Origin: Herbaspirillum sp. ASV7
GTDB taxonomy: Bacteria > Pseudomonadota > Gammaproteobacteria > Burkholderiales > Burkholderiaceae_D
NCBI RefSeq assembly: GCF_016429215.1
Contig: NZ_JAELUH010000003.1
Coordinates: 123,674 to 187,673, forward strand
Direction: 5' to 3'
Length of the DNA: 64,000 bases
The notes below the pieces were generated by a model, which did no database searches, had not been told where the DNA came from, and was given only the letters and a program-made list of their open reading frames with translations. Numbering within the stretch: position 1 is the first letter of the stretch; each line of letters begins with the position of its first letter. This document shows positions 29,175-41,029 of this stretch, one piece after another. A program made the translations under genes and the position numbers.

Positions 29175-30527
29175 ATGCCGAGCACACTGACCCAACTGGC
29201 CGCCGACCTCGACGCCGGCCGCACCACTTCCCTGCAACTGACCGAACAGGCCCTGGCCCGCATCGCCGATCCGGCCGGTGAAGGCGCGCGCGTGTTCACC
29301 AGCGTCTATGCCGAGCAGGCCCGTGCCGCCGCCCGCGCCTCCGACGCCCTGCGCGCGGCCGGCCTGCGCCGTTCGCCCATCGAAGGCCTGCCGGTCTCGG
29401 TCAAGGACCTCTTCGACGTGGCCGGTGAAACCACCCTGGCCGGCTCGGTCGTGCTGCGCGGCAAACCCGTCGCCCAGGCCAGCGCGGTGGTGGTGCAGAA
29501 TCTGGTCAAGGCCGGTGCCATCGTCATCGGCAAGACCAACATGACCGAATTCGCCTACTCGGGCCTGGGCATCAATCCGCACTACGGTACCCCGCAAAAC
29601 GCCTGGGAACGCGGCGTGGCAGGCGGCCGCATCCCCGGTGGCTCGTCCTCGGGCGCAGCCATCTCGGTGACCGACGGCATGGCCTTTGCCGCCGTCGGCT
29701 CCGACACCGGTGGCTCGGTGCGCATCCCCTCGGCCCTCAACGGCCTGACCGGCTTCAAGCCAACGGCCGCGCGCGTGTCCATGCAGGGCGTGCTGCCGCT
29801 GTCGGTCTATCTCGACTCCATCGGCCCGCTGGCGGCGTCCGTCGAATGCTGCGCCATCATGGATGCGGTGCTGGCCGGCATCGACTATGTCGCCCCGCAA
29901 GCCCACCCGCTGCGCGGCCTGCGCCTGCTGGCCCCGACCAACGTGGTGCTGGACGGCATGGATGAGCAGGTCGCCGGTGCCTATGGCGCTGCCCTGACCA
30001 AACTGGCGGCGGCCGGTGCGGTGATCGTGGAAGAGGAAGTCCCGGCCTTCAATGAACTGGCTGCCATCAACGCCAAGGGCGGCTTCACTGCCGCCGAAGC
30101 CTATGCCTGGCATCGCGGCCTGATCGCCGAGAACCATGATGGCTACGACCAGCGCGTGGTCTCGCGCATCCTGCGCGGCAAGGACATGGGCGCGGCCGAC
30201 CTGCTGGACGTGCTGCATGCGCGCCCGCGCTGGATCGCCAAAGTCGAGGCGCAGCTGGCCGGCTTCGACGCCATGGTCATGCCCACGGTCCCGGTGATCG
30301 CACCGCGCATCGCCGAGCTGCAGGCCAGCGATGAGGCCTACTACGGCGCCAATGGCAAGATCCTGCGCAACCCCACGCTGATCAACTTCCTCGATGGTTG
30401 CGCGGTCTCGCTGCCCTGCCACGCCGCCGGCAGCGCGCCGGTGGGCCTGTCGCTGGCCGCTGCCGGTGGCCATGACCAGCGCCTGCTGTCCATCGCCCTG
30501 GCCGTGGAGGGTCTCTTGGCCGCCTGA
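29175..30527 (+). CDS. Amidase-signature family hydrolase
   Basis: A 450-residue amidase with the Ser-cisSer-Lys triad visible: Lys77 in PVSVKDLFDVAG, the Ser157-159 stretch in GGSSSGAA and nucleophile Ser181 in GSDTGGSVRIP. The start at 29175 (MPSTLTQLAA) is preferred because the upstream open frame runs through the terminator region. Related enzymes include AtzF-like and indole-acetamide hydrolases, so substrate is open. Position after the ACS transporter and DUF2848 suggests the final hydrolysis of an imported amide. A strong terminator follows. Confidence 0.88.
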   Translation: MPSTLTQLAADLDAGRTTSLQLTEQALARIADPAGEGARVFTSVYAEQARAAARASDALRAAGLRRSPIEGLPVSVKDLFDVAGETTLAGSVVLRGKPVAQASAVVVQNLVKAGAIVIGKTNMTEFAYSGLGINPHYGTPQNAWERGVAGGRIPGGSSSGAAISVTDGMAFAAVGSDTGGSVRIPSALNGLTGFKPTAARVSMQGVLPLSVYLDSIGPLAASVECCAIMDAVLAGIDYVAPQAHPLRGLRLLAPTNVVLDGMDEQVAGAYGAALTKLAAAGAVIVEEEVPAFNELAAINAKGGFTAAEAYAWHRGLIAENHDGYDQRVVSRILRGKDMGAADLLDVLHARPRWIAKVEAQLAGFDAMVMPTVPVIAPRIAELQASDEAYYGANGKILRNPTLINFLDGCAVSLPCHAAGSAPVGLSLAAAGGHDQRLLSIALAVEGLLAA

Positions 30528-30551
30528 TCGCCACAGCGTTAGCAGTCAGAC

Positions 30552-30580
30552 AAGGCTTGCGCATGCGCAAGCCTTTTTTT
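30552..30580 (+). terminator. Rho-independent terminator after the amidase
   Basis: AAGGCTTGCGCATGCGCAAGCCTT, a perfect palindrome with an extended T-run, 25 bp after the amidase stop. Confidence 0.9.
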
Positions 30581-30776
30581 ATGCACGAATTGATGACAAT
30601 TGGCTGACGTTGATGCCGGGAACTCCCCAGTAGGGAACATTTCACCTCTACAGACGCCGAAGCTTCGGAATTTTCATTAGAATGCGCTTTTGCAGCGCAA
30701 GATGGCCCGCCCCCGGGCCGCTACGCTGGGCAACCAGACCACAACCCTCCGGCATCAGCCAAGACCACTCATCTGC

Positions 30777-32765
30777 ATGGCAACCAAGAAAACCTCCCCG
30801 TCCGACTACAGTGAATCATCGATCCGCGTCCTCAAGGGACTGGAGCCGGTCAAGCAGCGTCCGGGCATGTACACCCGCACCGAGAACCCGCTGCACATCC
30901 TCCAGGAAGTGATCGACAACGCCTCCGACGAAGCGCTGGGCGGCTATGGCAAGAGCATCGTCGTTACCTTGAACGCCGACGGCAGCGTCAGCGTGGAAGA
31001 TGACGGCCGCGGCATCCCGGTCGGCCTGCACCCGGAAGAGAAAGTGCCCACCGTCGAGATCGTCTTCACCCGCCTGCACGCGGGCGGCAAGTTCGACAAG
31101 GGGTCCGGCGGCGCCTATGCCTTCTCGGGCGGCCTGCACGGCGTGGGCGTGTCGGTCACCAATGCGCTGGCCACGCGCCTGGAAATCACCGTCTGGCGCG
31201 AAGGGGGCGTGCATACGCTGGCCTTCTCGGGCGGCGACGTCATCGAGAAACTCAAATCCCGCCCGGCGACCCGCGAAGACAAGAAGTCCGGTACCCGCGT
31301 CACGGTCTGGCCTGACGCCAAGTATTTCGATTCGCCCACCATCCCGCTGGGCGAGCTGCAACGCCTGTTGCGTTCCAAGGCAGTGCTGCTGCCGGGCGTG
31401 AAGGTCACCTTCACCAACGCCAAAACCGGCGACAGCCAGAGCTGGCAATACGACCAGGGCCTGCGCGGCTACCTGATGGAGCAACTGGCCCAGAGCGGCA
31501 GTGGCGAGACCCTGATCCCGCTGTTCGAGGGCGAGCAGTTCGCCGGCAAGGATGCCGAAGGCTTCGCCGAGGGCGAAGGCGCCTCCTGGGTGGTGGCCTG
31601 GACCGAGGAAGGCGCGGTGGTGCGCGAATCCTACGTCAACCTGATCCCCACCTCCAATGGCGGCACCCACGAATCGGGCCTGCGCGAAGGCCTGTTCTCG
31701 GCCGTGAAGAGCTTCGCCGAGATGCATTCGCTGCTGCCCAAGGGCGTCAAGCTGCTGGCCGAGGACGTCTTTGCACGGGTCTCCTTCGTGCTCTCGGCCA
31801 AGGTGCTGGATCCGCAATTCCAGGGCCAGATCAAGGAACGCCTCAACTCGCGCGATGCCGTGCGCCTGGTGGCCGGCTACTCGCGCCCGGCGCTGGAGCT
31901 GTGGCTGAACCAGCACGTCGAGTACGGCAAGAAGCTGGCCGAACTGGTCATCAAGCAGGCCCAGAGCCGCCTGCGTTCGGCTCAGAAGGTCGAGAAGAAG
32001 AAATCCTCGGGCGTGGCCGTGTTGCCGGGCAAGCTGACCGATTGCGAATCCTCGGACGTCTCGCGCAACGAACTCTTCCTGGTCGAGGGCGACTCCGCCG
32101 GCGGCTCGGCCAAGATGGGCCGCGACAAGGAATTCCAGGCCATCCTGCCGCTGCGCGGCAAGGTCTTGAATGCCTGGGAAACCGAACGCGACCGCCTCTT
32201 CGCCAACAATGAAATCCACGACATCGCCGTGGCCATCGGCGTCGATCCGCATGGCATGAACGACACCCCGGACCTGTCCGGCCTGCGCTACGGCAAGATC
32301 TGCATCCTCTCGGACGCGGACGTGGACGGCTCGCACATCCAGGTGCTGCTCTTGACGCTGTTCTTCCGTCACTTCCCCAAGCTGATCGAGAACGGCAATA
32401 TCTGCGTGGCGCGTCCGCCGCTCTACCGCGTGGACGCCCCCGCCCGTGGCAAGAAGCCGGTGCAGAAGCTCTACGCCCTGGACGATGGCGAACTCGAAGC
32501 CATCGAAGACAAGCTGCGCAAGGATGGCCTGAAGGAAGGCGCCTGGAGCATCTCCCGCTTCAAAGGCCTGGGCGAGATGAACGCCGAGCAGCTGTGGGAG
32601 ACCACCATGAACCCCGACACCCGTCGCCTCCTGCCCATCGGCTTTGGCGAACCCGGTGTGCAGACCTCGGAAGAGCGCTTCAACATGTTGATGGGCAAGG
32701 GCGAAGCCGCCTCCCGCCGCGCATGGATCGAAGAGCACGGCAACGAGGCCGAGGCGGATATCTGA
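30777..32765 (+). CDS. parE: DNA topoisomerase IV subunit B
   Basis: A 662-residue ATPase subunit of topoisomerase IV, which decatenates daughter chromosomes with ParC. GHKL motifs are clear: EVIDNASDEALGGY, DDGRGIPVG, GGKFDKGSGGAYAFSGGLHG and GVSVTNAL. The Toprim domain shows LVEGDSAGGSAKMGRD, LPLRGKVLN and DADVDGSHI. ParE lacks the GyrB insertion, so length and motifs favour parE; parC 4.5 kb downstream supports this. I used the ATG at 30777 (MATKKTSPSD) because the upstream extension has no homology. Only 1 bp separates its stop from the next gene. Confidence 0.95.
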   Translation: MATKKTSPSDYSESSIRVLKGLEPVKQRPGMYTRTENPLHILQEVIDNASDEALGGYGKSIVVTLNADGSVSVEDDGRGIPVGLHPEEKVPTVEIVFTRLHAGGKFDKGSGGAYAFSGGLHGVGVSVTNALATRLEITVWREGGVHTLAFSGGDVIEKLKSRPATREDKKSGTRVTVWPDAKYFDSPTIPLGELQRLLRSKAVLLPGVKVTFTNAKTGDSQSWQYDQGLRGYLMEQLAQSGSGETLIPLFEGEQFAGKDAEGFAEGEGASWVVAWTEEGAVVRESYVNLIPTSNGGTHESGLREGLFSAVKSFAEMHSLLPKGVKLLAEDVFARVSFVLSAKVLDPQFQGQIKERLNSRDAVRLVAGYSRPALELWLNQHVEYGKKLAELVIKQAQSRLRSAQKVEKKKSSGVAVLPGKLTDCESSDVSRNELFLVEGDSAGGSAKMGRDKEFQAILPLRGKVLNAWETERDRLFANNEIHDIAVAIGVDPHGMNDTPDLSGLRYGKICILSDADVDGSHIQVLLLTLFFRHFPKLIENGNICVARPPLYRVDAPARGKKPVQKLYALDDGELEAIEDKLRKDGLKEGAWSISRFKGLGEMNAEQLWETTMNPDTRRLLPIGFGEPGVQTSEERFNMLMGKGEAASRRAWIEEHGNEAEADI

Positions 32766-32766
32766 G

Positions 32767-33666
32767 ATGACCGGGCCGGTGCCACGCCGCCTCCTGCGCA
32801 TGCTGCACGGCGCCCTGCTGGGCGCGGGCGTGCTGCTGGGCGCAGGCATGGCGCCGGCCCAGGCCCAGGCCAGGCCAGACAATGCAGTGCGCTACACCGA
32901 TGCCAACGGCCTGTCGCATACGCATGTCGAAGCCGCCGGCGATGCCGCTGCCGCCGCCGGAACCATCCTCTACCGCTATACCGATGCCGAGGGCGCAGTC
33001 CACGTCTACGCCGAAAAGCTGGACAACCCGGAGCGCCTCATGGCCAGCAGCGCCAACGCGCTGAACCACCACGGCAACCGGGATGCCTCCGACACCCGCG
33101 CCGACCCGCCCTTCGTGCGCACCATGCTGGCCCATCCGGATGCCGGCAAGTACGACGGCCTGCTCCGGCAGGCGGCCGGCGAGTTCGGGCTCGATGCCGC
33201 ATTGCTCAAGGCGGTGATGACGGCCGAGTCGGGCTTCAATGCGCGCGCGGTATCCTCCAAGGGCGCCATCGGCCTCATGCAGATCCTGCCGGAGACCGCC
33301 GAGCGCTATGGCCTGCAGGGAGACCGCCGCAAGAGCCTGAAACAGAAACTGAACGACCCCAGGGTCAATATCCGACTGGCCGCGCGCTACCTGCGTGACC
33401 TGATGGCGATGTTCCCACAGCGCGTGGAACTGGCCATTGCCTCCTACAACGCCGGTGAAGGCGCGGTGCAGAAGTACGGCAACAAGATCCCGCCCTACCC
33501 GGAAACCCAGGGCTATGTGCGGCTGGTGTCGCGCTTCTATCAACTGTATCGCCCGGGCCCAGCGGTCGCGATGGCGCAGGCCAGCCGCGACGATGCTGCG
33601 GGTGGGCCGCGCCTGAAGGTGACCCTCCCGCCTCGCGCACCCAGCACCCGCCAGGAAGACCAGTAG
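32767..33666 (+). CDS. Lytic transglycosylase (SLT domain) with N-terminal repeat segment
   Basis: A 299-residue exported protein with a long signal peptide (cleavage near AQAQA, about residue 35). Residues about 39-85 hold two copies of a YTDA-G--H motif (VRYTDANGLSHTHV and YRYTDAEGAVHVY), resembling DUF4124-type segments. The catalytic SLT domain follows (about 125-265) with Glu154 in MTAESGF, GAIGLMQILPETAERYG, AIASYNAGEGAV and a PYPETQGYV motif. It would cleave peptidoglycan in the periplasm. It is coupled to parE (1-bp gap), an arrangement I recall from related betaproteobacteria. Confidence 0.88.
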   Translation: MTGPVPRRLLRMLHGALLGAGVLLGAGMAPAQAQARPDNAVRYTDANGLSHTHVEAAGDAAAAAGTILYRYTDAEGAVHVYAEKLDNPERLMASSANALNHHGNRDASDTRADPPFVRTMLAHPDAGKYDGLLRQAAGEFGLDAALLKAVMTAESGFNARAVSSKGAIGLMQILPETAERYGLQGDRRKSLKQKLNDPRVNIRLAARYLRDLMAMFPQRVELAIASYNAGEGAVQKYGNKIPPYPETQGYVRLVSRFYQLYRPGPAVAMAQASRDDAAGGPRLKVTLPPRAPSTRQEDQ

Positions 33667-33710
33667 TACCAACAACACCAAGAAATCAACCATATCGGGG
33701 AACGGCAGTA

Positions 33711-35420
33711 ATGATCATCGCAATCGATCTAGGCACTACCAATAGTCTGGTCGCTGTATGGCGCAACGGACAGGCAGAAATCATTCCCAATGGCTTGGGA
33801 GAACACCTCACGCCGTCCTGCGTCGGACTGGATGATGACGGCAGCCTGCTGGTCGGCAAGGCGGCGCAGGAGCGGCTGCAGACCCACCCCGAGCTGAGCG
33901 CGTCGCTCTTCAAGCGCTACATGGGTAGCGACAAGCGCATCACGTTGGGCAACAAGGCATTCCGTCCGGAAGAACTGTCCTCGATCGTCCTGCGCGCCCT
34001 CAAGGCCGATGCCGAAGCCTATCTTGGCGAGCCGGTCAACGAAGCCGTCATCACCGTGCCGGCCTACTTCAGCGATGCCCAGCGCAAAGCCACGCGTCAC
34101 GCTGGCCAACTGGCGGGCATGAAGGTCGATTCGCTGCTCAACGAGCCCACCGCTGCGGCACTGGCCTTTGGCATGCATCAACAGCAAGCCGAGAGCAAGT
34201 TCCTCATCTTCGACCTTGGCGGCGGCACCTTTGACGTCTCCATCCTCGAGCTCTTCGATGGCGTCATGGAAGTGCGGGCCACGGCCGGCGACAACTTCCT
34301 CGGCGGCGAAGATTTCCTGCAGGCGATGACGGTCGATTTTCTCAAACGCAGCGGCCTGGCAGAACGCCTGGGCGACACCCCGCTAGATGCGCGCCAGGCC
34401 CGCAAGCTGCGCGAAGAAATGGAACGAGGGAAACGCGCACTGACGGAGCAACCAGGCATCACGCTGCGTGTGCATTACGACGCTCAGGAATATCGCTGCG
34501 AACTGGACGAAGATACGCTGGCCCGCCTGGCCGAGCCTTTGCTGGAACGGTTGCGCCAGCCAGTGGAGCGCGCCATGCGCGATGCCCGCATCCGCACCAA
34601 TGAGCTGGACAAGGTCGTGCTGGCAGGCGGCGCCACCCGCATGCCACTGGTGCGCAAGCTGGTCTCGCGCATGTTTGGCCGCTTCCCTGACATCTCCGTC
34701 AATCCCGATGAAGTGGTGGTGTTGGGCGCGGCAGTGCAGGCCGGACTGAAGATGCGCGACGAGGCGCTGCAGGAAATCGTGCTCACCGATGTGGCCCCGT
34801 ACTCGCTCGGGATCGGCATATCGCAGCAAGTCGGCCCGACCCACTACACCCATGGGCATTACCTGCCCATCATCGAACGCAATACGGTGATCCCGGCCTC
34901 GCGCTCCAACAGCATCGCCACCATCAAGGACAACCAGGAACAGGTCGTGGTCCCGATCTACCAGGGGGAATCGAGGATGGTCAGCGACAACATTCTGCTG
35001 GGCGAACTGAGCGTCCCCATCCCCAAGCGCAAGGCCGGCGAAGTGTCGCTGGATATCCGCTTTACCTACGATGTGAACGGCATCCTGGAAGTGGAGGCCA
35101 AGGTGCTGGGCACTGATGAAGTGCGCAAGCTCGTCATCCTGGAATCGCCCGGCGTGATGACGCAAGAGCAGATTCAGCAGCGCTTGGCTGAACTGGCCGA
35201 GCTGAAGATCCACCCGCGCGACCAGATGCAGACGCGCACCCTGCTGGCGCGCGCCGACCGGCTCTACGAGCAGTCGCTAGGAGATCGTCGGCACTTCCTG
35301 TCCCAAATGATCGCACGCTACCAGGCCGTACTCGAAACACAGGATAGCCATCTGATCCGCAAGGAGCACGTCCAGGTGAGCCAACTGCTGGACCAGATTG
35401 AGCGGGAGAGTCAGCTGTGA
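33711..35420 (+). CDS. hscC: Hsp70-family chaperone, HscC type
   Basis: A 569-residue Hsp70 homologue, shorter than DnaK (about 640). The ATPase domain has [60 protein letters not shown] and [15 protein letters not shown]. The interdomain linker position reads [15 protein letters not shown], and the substrate domain is compact, with the lid truncated after about residue 500. These are features of HscC (Hsc62) chaperones that pair with membrane DjlB/DjlC J-proteins. The next gene, overlapping by one base (TGATG), encodes such a protein. It lies within the parE-parC interval, which usually lacks it. Confidence 0.88.
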   Translation: MIIAIDLGTTNSLVAVWRNGQAEIIPNGLGEHLTPSCVGLDDDGSLLVGKAAQERLQTHPELSASLFKRYMGSDKRITLGNKAFRPEELSSIVLRALKADAEAYLGEPVNEAVITVPAYFSDAQRKATRHAGQLAGMKVDSLLNEPTAAALAFGMHQQQAESKFLIFDLGGGTFDVSILELFDGVMEVRATAGDNFLGGEDFLQAMTVDFLKRSGLAERLGDTPLDARQARKLREEMERGKRALTEQPGITLRVHYDAQEYRCELDEDTLARLAEPLLERLRQPVERAMRDARIRTNELDKVVLAGGATRMPLVRKLVSRMFGRFPDISVNPDEVVVLGAAVQAGLKMRDEALQEIVLTDVAPYSLGIGISQQVGPTHYTHGHYLPIIERNTVIPASRSNSIATIKDNQEQVVVPIYQGESRMVSDNILLGELSVPIPKRKAGEVSLDIRFTYDVNGILEVEAKVLGTDEVRKLVILESPGVMTQEQIQQRLAELAELKIHPRDQMQTRTLLARADRLYEQSLGDRRHFLSQMIARYQAVLETQDSHLIRKEHVQVSQLLDQIERESQL

Positions 35421-37228
35421 TGCACGCTGAATGGAACAAGTGGGCGTGGGACCTGCTGCAGATCGCGCCCACGCAGGATGCGCGCGCCGTCAAGCGTGCT
35501 TATGCTACCCGCCTGAAGAGCACCCGGCCCGATGAGGATGCCGACGCCTTCCAGAAACTGCGCCAGGCCTATGACCATGCCCTGGCGCTGGCCCAGGCCG
35601 CCCTGGAGGATGATGTCGCCGAACAGGTACCGTCAGCGTCTGCCACCGAGCCATCGTCGCAAGCGGAGCCTGCAACCGCATCCACGGTGCCATCGCCCGG
35701 GATCGACATCGTTGCTCCCGCCGCCCCCGCCGCCCCCGCCGCCGTTAACCCGGCGCCGGCGCCCCTAAGCGCCCAGACAATGGTGTTCGAGTTCGAGGCC
35801 AGCAGCACGCCGACGCAGAGCTGGGATGAATTCCTGCGCGGCTATCACAATGCCCCCAACACCAGTCTGCACTACAGCCTCGCCAACGAAATCGCGAAGC
35901 ATACCCGCAGCCGCGACTTCGACAATCTGGATTTTGCCAACGCCTTCGAAGTCGAAGCGGCGCGATACTGCGCGCGCCCCGATGCCGATCCTGTGCTGAT
36001 CGAAGGCTTGAACGCCTTCTACCGCTGGGAAGCAGATCCTTCCCTGCTCAATGCCGCGCAACCCGGACTGGCCTGGCAGATCATGTCCGAGCTACGCGCC
36101 TTGCGCATGCATCACCACTTGCTGAGCCGCAAGACCGACGCCTCGCGCGCGCTGCTGGCCAGCACCCCGCCACGGTGGAGTCGCAAGCTCTACAACCGCA
36201 GCGTCACCGACGAGATACAGCAACTGATCCAGCACATGCGGTGGAACTGTCCCGAAACACTGCAACGCAAGCTCAACCCGGAGGTCGTGAGCTGGTGGGA
36301 AGAAAAGCTGGCCCGCAAGCGTCTGCAGGGACACAACCTGCTGGCCTCGTTCGTCCTTGGCGCATCCTTTTCGACGATGCTTTTTTCCTCGCTTCACTAC
36401 AGCGACGTCGACCACCAGATCAAGGAGGCGCTAGGCCACAACGGCTACTATGTCAGCATTTGGCTGCTGGGCCAGTTGCTGCTTCTGGCAGCGACCTGCG
36501 CGCTGGTCTTTGGCCCGTCCCCCCTGAGCGGCCGACTGCAATCGCTACTGCAATCGCGCGCAGGGCAACTGGGATGGATTGCACCGACTGCGCTGCTGAG
36601 CCTGCCGTTCATGACGCTTCCCCCGCACGCCAGCGCCTGGTTGCTGCTACCGCTCTGCCTAGGCATCTCGGCTGTCGCATTGTATGTGATGGTAGTGAGT
36701 ACATTGCAGCTCAGCGGCGTGGGCAGGGGCGTCGGCACGGGTGTCGGCATGCTCCAGCTGCTGGGAATTTTCATCGGCATGTTACTGGTTCATAGCAGAG
36801 ACAACGACGTCTTTGGCCCGATGTTCCTGCCATGGGCCTACATGCTGGTGCTGGGGGGCGAGCATTACTATCAATTGCTGGATGCGGGTTTCAAACATCT
36901 GACCAAACTGCGGGCAGCCTGGCTGGTCTCGAGTGTACTGACGGTGATCGGTGTGCTCAACCATGGCTATGATGCGCCGACGAGCCTGATTGTGATCAGT
37001 TGGGCACTGGCCGTCACAGGGATGCTGATCTCCACTATCTATGCGAACTCGACCACGCTACCCTACCTGTGTGTGTTCATCTATTTCACCGCCAGCAAGT
37101 TCGCTGCTGTGTTCGCGAAAACCGAAATCGGCGAGATGCTTATTCCGACGACAATGCTGCTCACCACGATGGTCTTCACCGTCGCCAACTTACTTACCCG
37201 AACCGTATCCAGACGCCCTTTTTCCTAA
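35420..37228 (+). CDS. Polytopic membrane J-like protein (DjlB/DjlC-type partner of HscC)
   Basis: A 602-residue protein. The N-terminal 60 residues form a J-like domain (WAWDLLQIAPTQDARAVKRA, then LKSTRPDEDADAFQKLRQAY) in which the canonical HPD tripeptide is RPD. A Pro/Ala/Ser-rich linker (about 63-118) and a soluble helical region (about 120-305) follow, and then about eight transmembrane helices from roughly 310 to the end. The design matches the HscC partners DjlB/DjlC, although the membrane part is unusually long. I chose the ATG at 35420, overlapping the hscC stop, rather than the GTG at 35417. Coupling implies a stoichiometric chaperone-cochaperone pair, with clients unknown. Confidence 0.8.
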   Translation: MHAEWNKWAWDLLQIAPTQDARAVKRAYATRLKSTRPDEDADAFQKLRQAYDHALALAQAALEDDVAEQVPSASATEPSSQAEPATASTVPSPGIDIVAPAAPAAPAAVNPAPAPLSAQTMVFEFEASSTPTQSWDEFLRGYHNAPNTSLHYSLANEIAKHTRSRDFDNLDFANAFEVEAARYCARPDADPVLIEGLNAFYRWEADPSLLNAAQPGLAWQIMSELRALRMHHHLLSRKTDASRALLASTPPRWSRKLYNRSVTDEIQQLIQHMRWNCPETLQRKLNPEVVSWWEEKLARKRLQGHNLLASFVLGASFSTMLFSSLHYSDVDHQIKEALGHNGYYVSIWLLGQLLLLAATCALVFGPSPLSGRLQSLLQSRAGQLGWIAPTALLSLPFMTLPPHASAWLLLPLCLGISAVALYVMVVSTLQLSGVGRGVGTGVGMLQLLGIFIGMLLVHSRDNDVFGPMFLPWAYMLVLGGEHYYQLLDAGFKHLTKLRAAWLVSSVLTVIGVLNHGYDAPTSLIVISWALAVTGMLISTIYANSTTLPYLCVFIYFTASKFAAVFAKTEIGEMLIPTTMLLTTMVFTVANLLTRTVSRRPFS

Positions 37229-37297
37229 ACGTTGGCATCGCCGGCGATCTCGCCTGGTGCTGCCCACGCAAGGCAAGACCCTAACCAAGACTGACCC

Positions 37298-39613
<2,316 letters not shown>

Positions 39614-39634
39614 TCCACCCCACCCTGCTACACG

Positions 39635-39669
39635 ATGCCCCCCGCCCCCAAGGCCGGGGGCATTTTTTT
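39635..39669 (+). terminator. Rho-independent terminator after parC
   Basis: ATGCCCCC arm, internal loop, GGGGGCAT arm and a run of seven T, 21 bp downstream of the parC stop. Confidence 0.88.
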
Positions 39670-39686
39670 GCCTGCTGTTGGCTGCG

Positions 39687-39851
39687 CTAACCGATGGCGA
39701 TCGACACCCGGTACAGCAACACACCCAGCAGGCCGAAAGCGCCCGCCAGCATGCAGTAAGGCGCCCACTTGCGCGCACGCATGCCATAGCCGAACAGCAG
39801 CAGGCAGATGCTGATGGCAGGTATCAAGGCGGAAGGGCTGGTCAAGTCCAT
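39687..39851 (-). CDS. Small two-helix membrane protein
   Basis: A 54-residue open frame (MDLTSPSALIPAISICLLLF at the N-terminus) with two hydrophobic segments, about 9-22 and 32-50, separated by a basic loop GMRARKWA. A GGGGAG ribosome-binding site lies 11 bp before the ATG. It is 49 bp downstream of the ABC-2 permease on the same strand, so it may be the last gene of the exporter operon. No family recognised; coding status rests on the ribosome-binding site, helix pattern and position. Confidence 0.5.
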   Translation of the reverse strand: MDLTSPSALIPAISICLLLFGYGMRARKWAPYCMLAGAFGLLGVLLYRVSIAIG

Positions 39852-39900
39852 GATGCATACTCCCCGGTGGGTTGAAATTCGCATGTGATCCATCACGCCG

Positions 39901-41028
39901 TCACGCCAACTGGCTGATGGTCTTCCTGAAACGCGCCAGCGCCGCCGCAAACAACACCGCGCCGATGACGAAGATGGCCAGCAGCTGCGGCCACACCACC
40001 TCCAGGCCGGCGCCACGATAGAGGATGGCCTGGCCGGCCGCCACGAAATGCGTGGTCGGGGCCACCAGCATGATGTCCTGCACCAGCTGCGGCATGCTCT
40101 CGCGCGGGGTCGAGCCGCCCGAGAGCAATTGCAGCGGCAACAGCACCAGCACCACCAGCATGCCGAACTGCGGCATGGAGCGCGCCAGCGTGGCCATGAA
40201 GATGCCCATCGAGGTGGTGGCAAAGAGGTGCATGACAGTCACCAGCATGAACAGCGCCACCGAACCCTGGATCGGCACCTGCAAGGCCACCCGCACGATC
40301 AGCAGCAAGGCTCCCAAGGCCGCCAGCGCCACCACCAGTCCCATGGACCAGACCTTGGCCAGCATGATCTCGGCCGGCGTCACGGGCATCACCAGCAGGT
40401 GTTCGATGGTGCCGTGCTCGCGCTCGCGGATCAGCGCAGCACCGGTCAGGATGATCGAGAGCATGGTGACGTTGTTGATGATTTCCATCAGCGAGCCGAA
40501 CCAGGATTGCTCCAGGTTGGGATTGAAGCGCATGCGCAAGGCCAGGTTCACCGGCGAGGCCGCGCCCTGCTCGCTGCGGGCGACGAACTGCGCGACTTCG
40601 GTAGAGATGATCTGCTGGATGGAGCCGTTGCCGGTGAAGGCCTGGCTCATGCGGGTGGCATCGACATTGAGCTGCAGCGCCGGCGCGCGGCCGGCCAGCA
40701 CGTCGCGCTGGAAGTCGGCCGGAATGTCCAAGACGAAGGTGTAGTCGCCATCGTCCATGCCGGCATCGGCCTGGGCCGCGCTGACCAGCCGGGGCGTGCG
40801 GAAATGCGGCGGATAGAAGGCCGCAGCAATACGCGCCGACAGTGGCGAGGCATCGTTGTCGACGATGGCGATGGCGGCGTTGTGCAGGCTCTCCGGCATG
40901 GCGGTGGCGGCCACGTAGATCGATAGCGTAAAGGTGTAGGCGATCAGCACCAGCATGGCCGGGTCGCGCAGCAGGCTCCACAGTTCCTTGATGCCGAGGC
41001 GATAGAGATTGGCCAGCGAGGCGCGCAT
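39901..41028 (-). CDS. ABC-2 type permease (YhhJ/YbhS-like)
   Basis: A 375-residue integral membrane protein with an N-terminal helix (LRDPAMLVLIAYTFTLSIYV), a large periplasmic domain (about 50-175) and five C-terminal helices, including REREHGTIEHLLVMPVTPAE and the FGMLVVLVLLPLQLLSGG segment typical of ABC2_membrane_3. It starts 1 bp after the stop of the RbbA-like gene. With that protein, a HlyD adaptor and an outer-membrane factor it completes a tripartite efflux pump resembling E. coli yhiI-rbbA-yhhJ. Confidence 0.88.
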   Translation of the reverse strand: MRASLANLYRLGIKELWSLLRDPAMLVLIAYTFTLSIYVAATAMPESLHNAAIAIVDNDASPLSARIAAAFYPPHFRTPRLVSAAQADAGMDDGDYTFVLDIPADFQRDVLAGRAPALQLNVDATRMSQAFTGNGSIQQIISTEVAQFVARSEQGAASPVNLALRMRFNPNLEQSWFGSLMEIINNVTMLSIILTGAALIREREHGTIEHLLVMPVTPAEIMLAKVWSMGLVVALAALGALLLIVRVALQVPIQGSVALFMLVTVMHLFATTSMGIFMATLARSMPQFGMLVVLVLLPLQLLSGGSTPRESMPQLVQDIMLVAPTTHFVAAGQAILYRGAGLEVVWPQLLAIFVIGAVLFAAALARFRKTISQLA

Positions 41029-41029
41029 G

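Noticed and set aside
39628..39858. 76-codon minus-strand frame overlapping the parC terminator
   Set aside because: It runs through the terminator hairpin and lacks membrane or domain features; the 54-codon frame in another phase is better supported.
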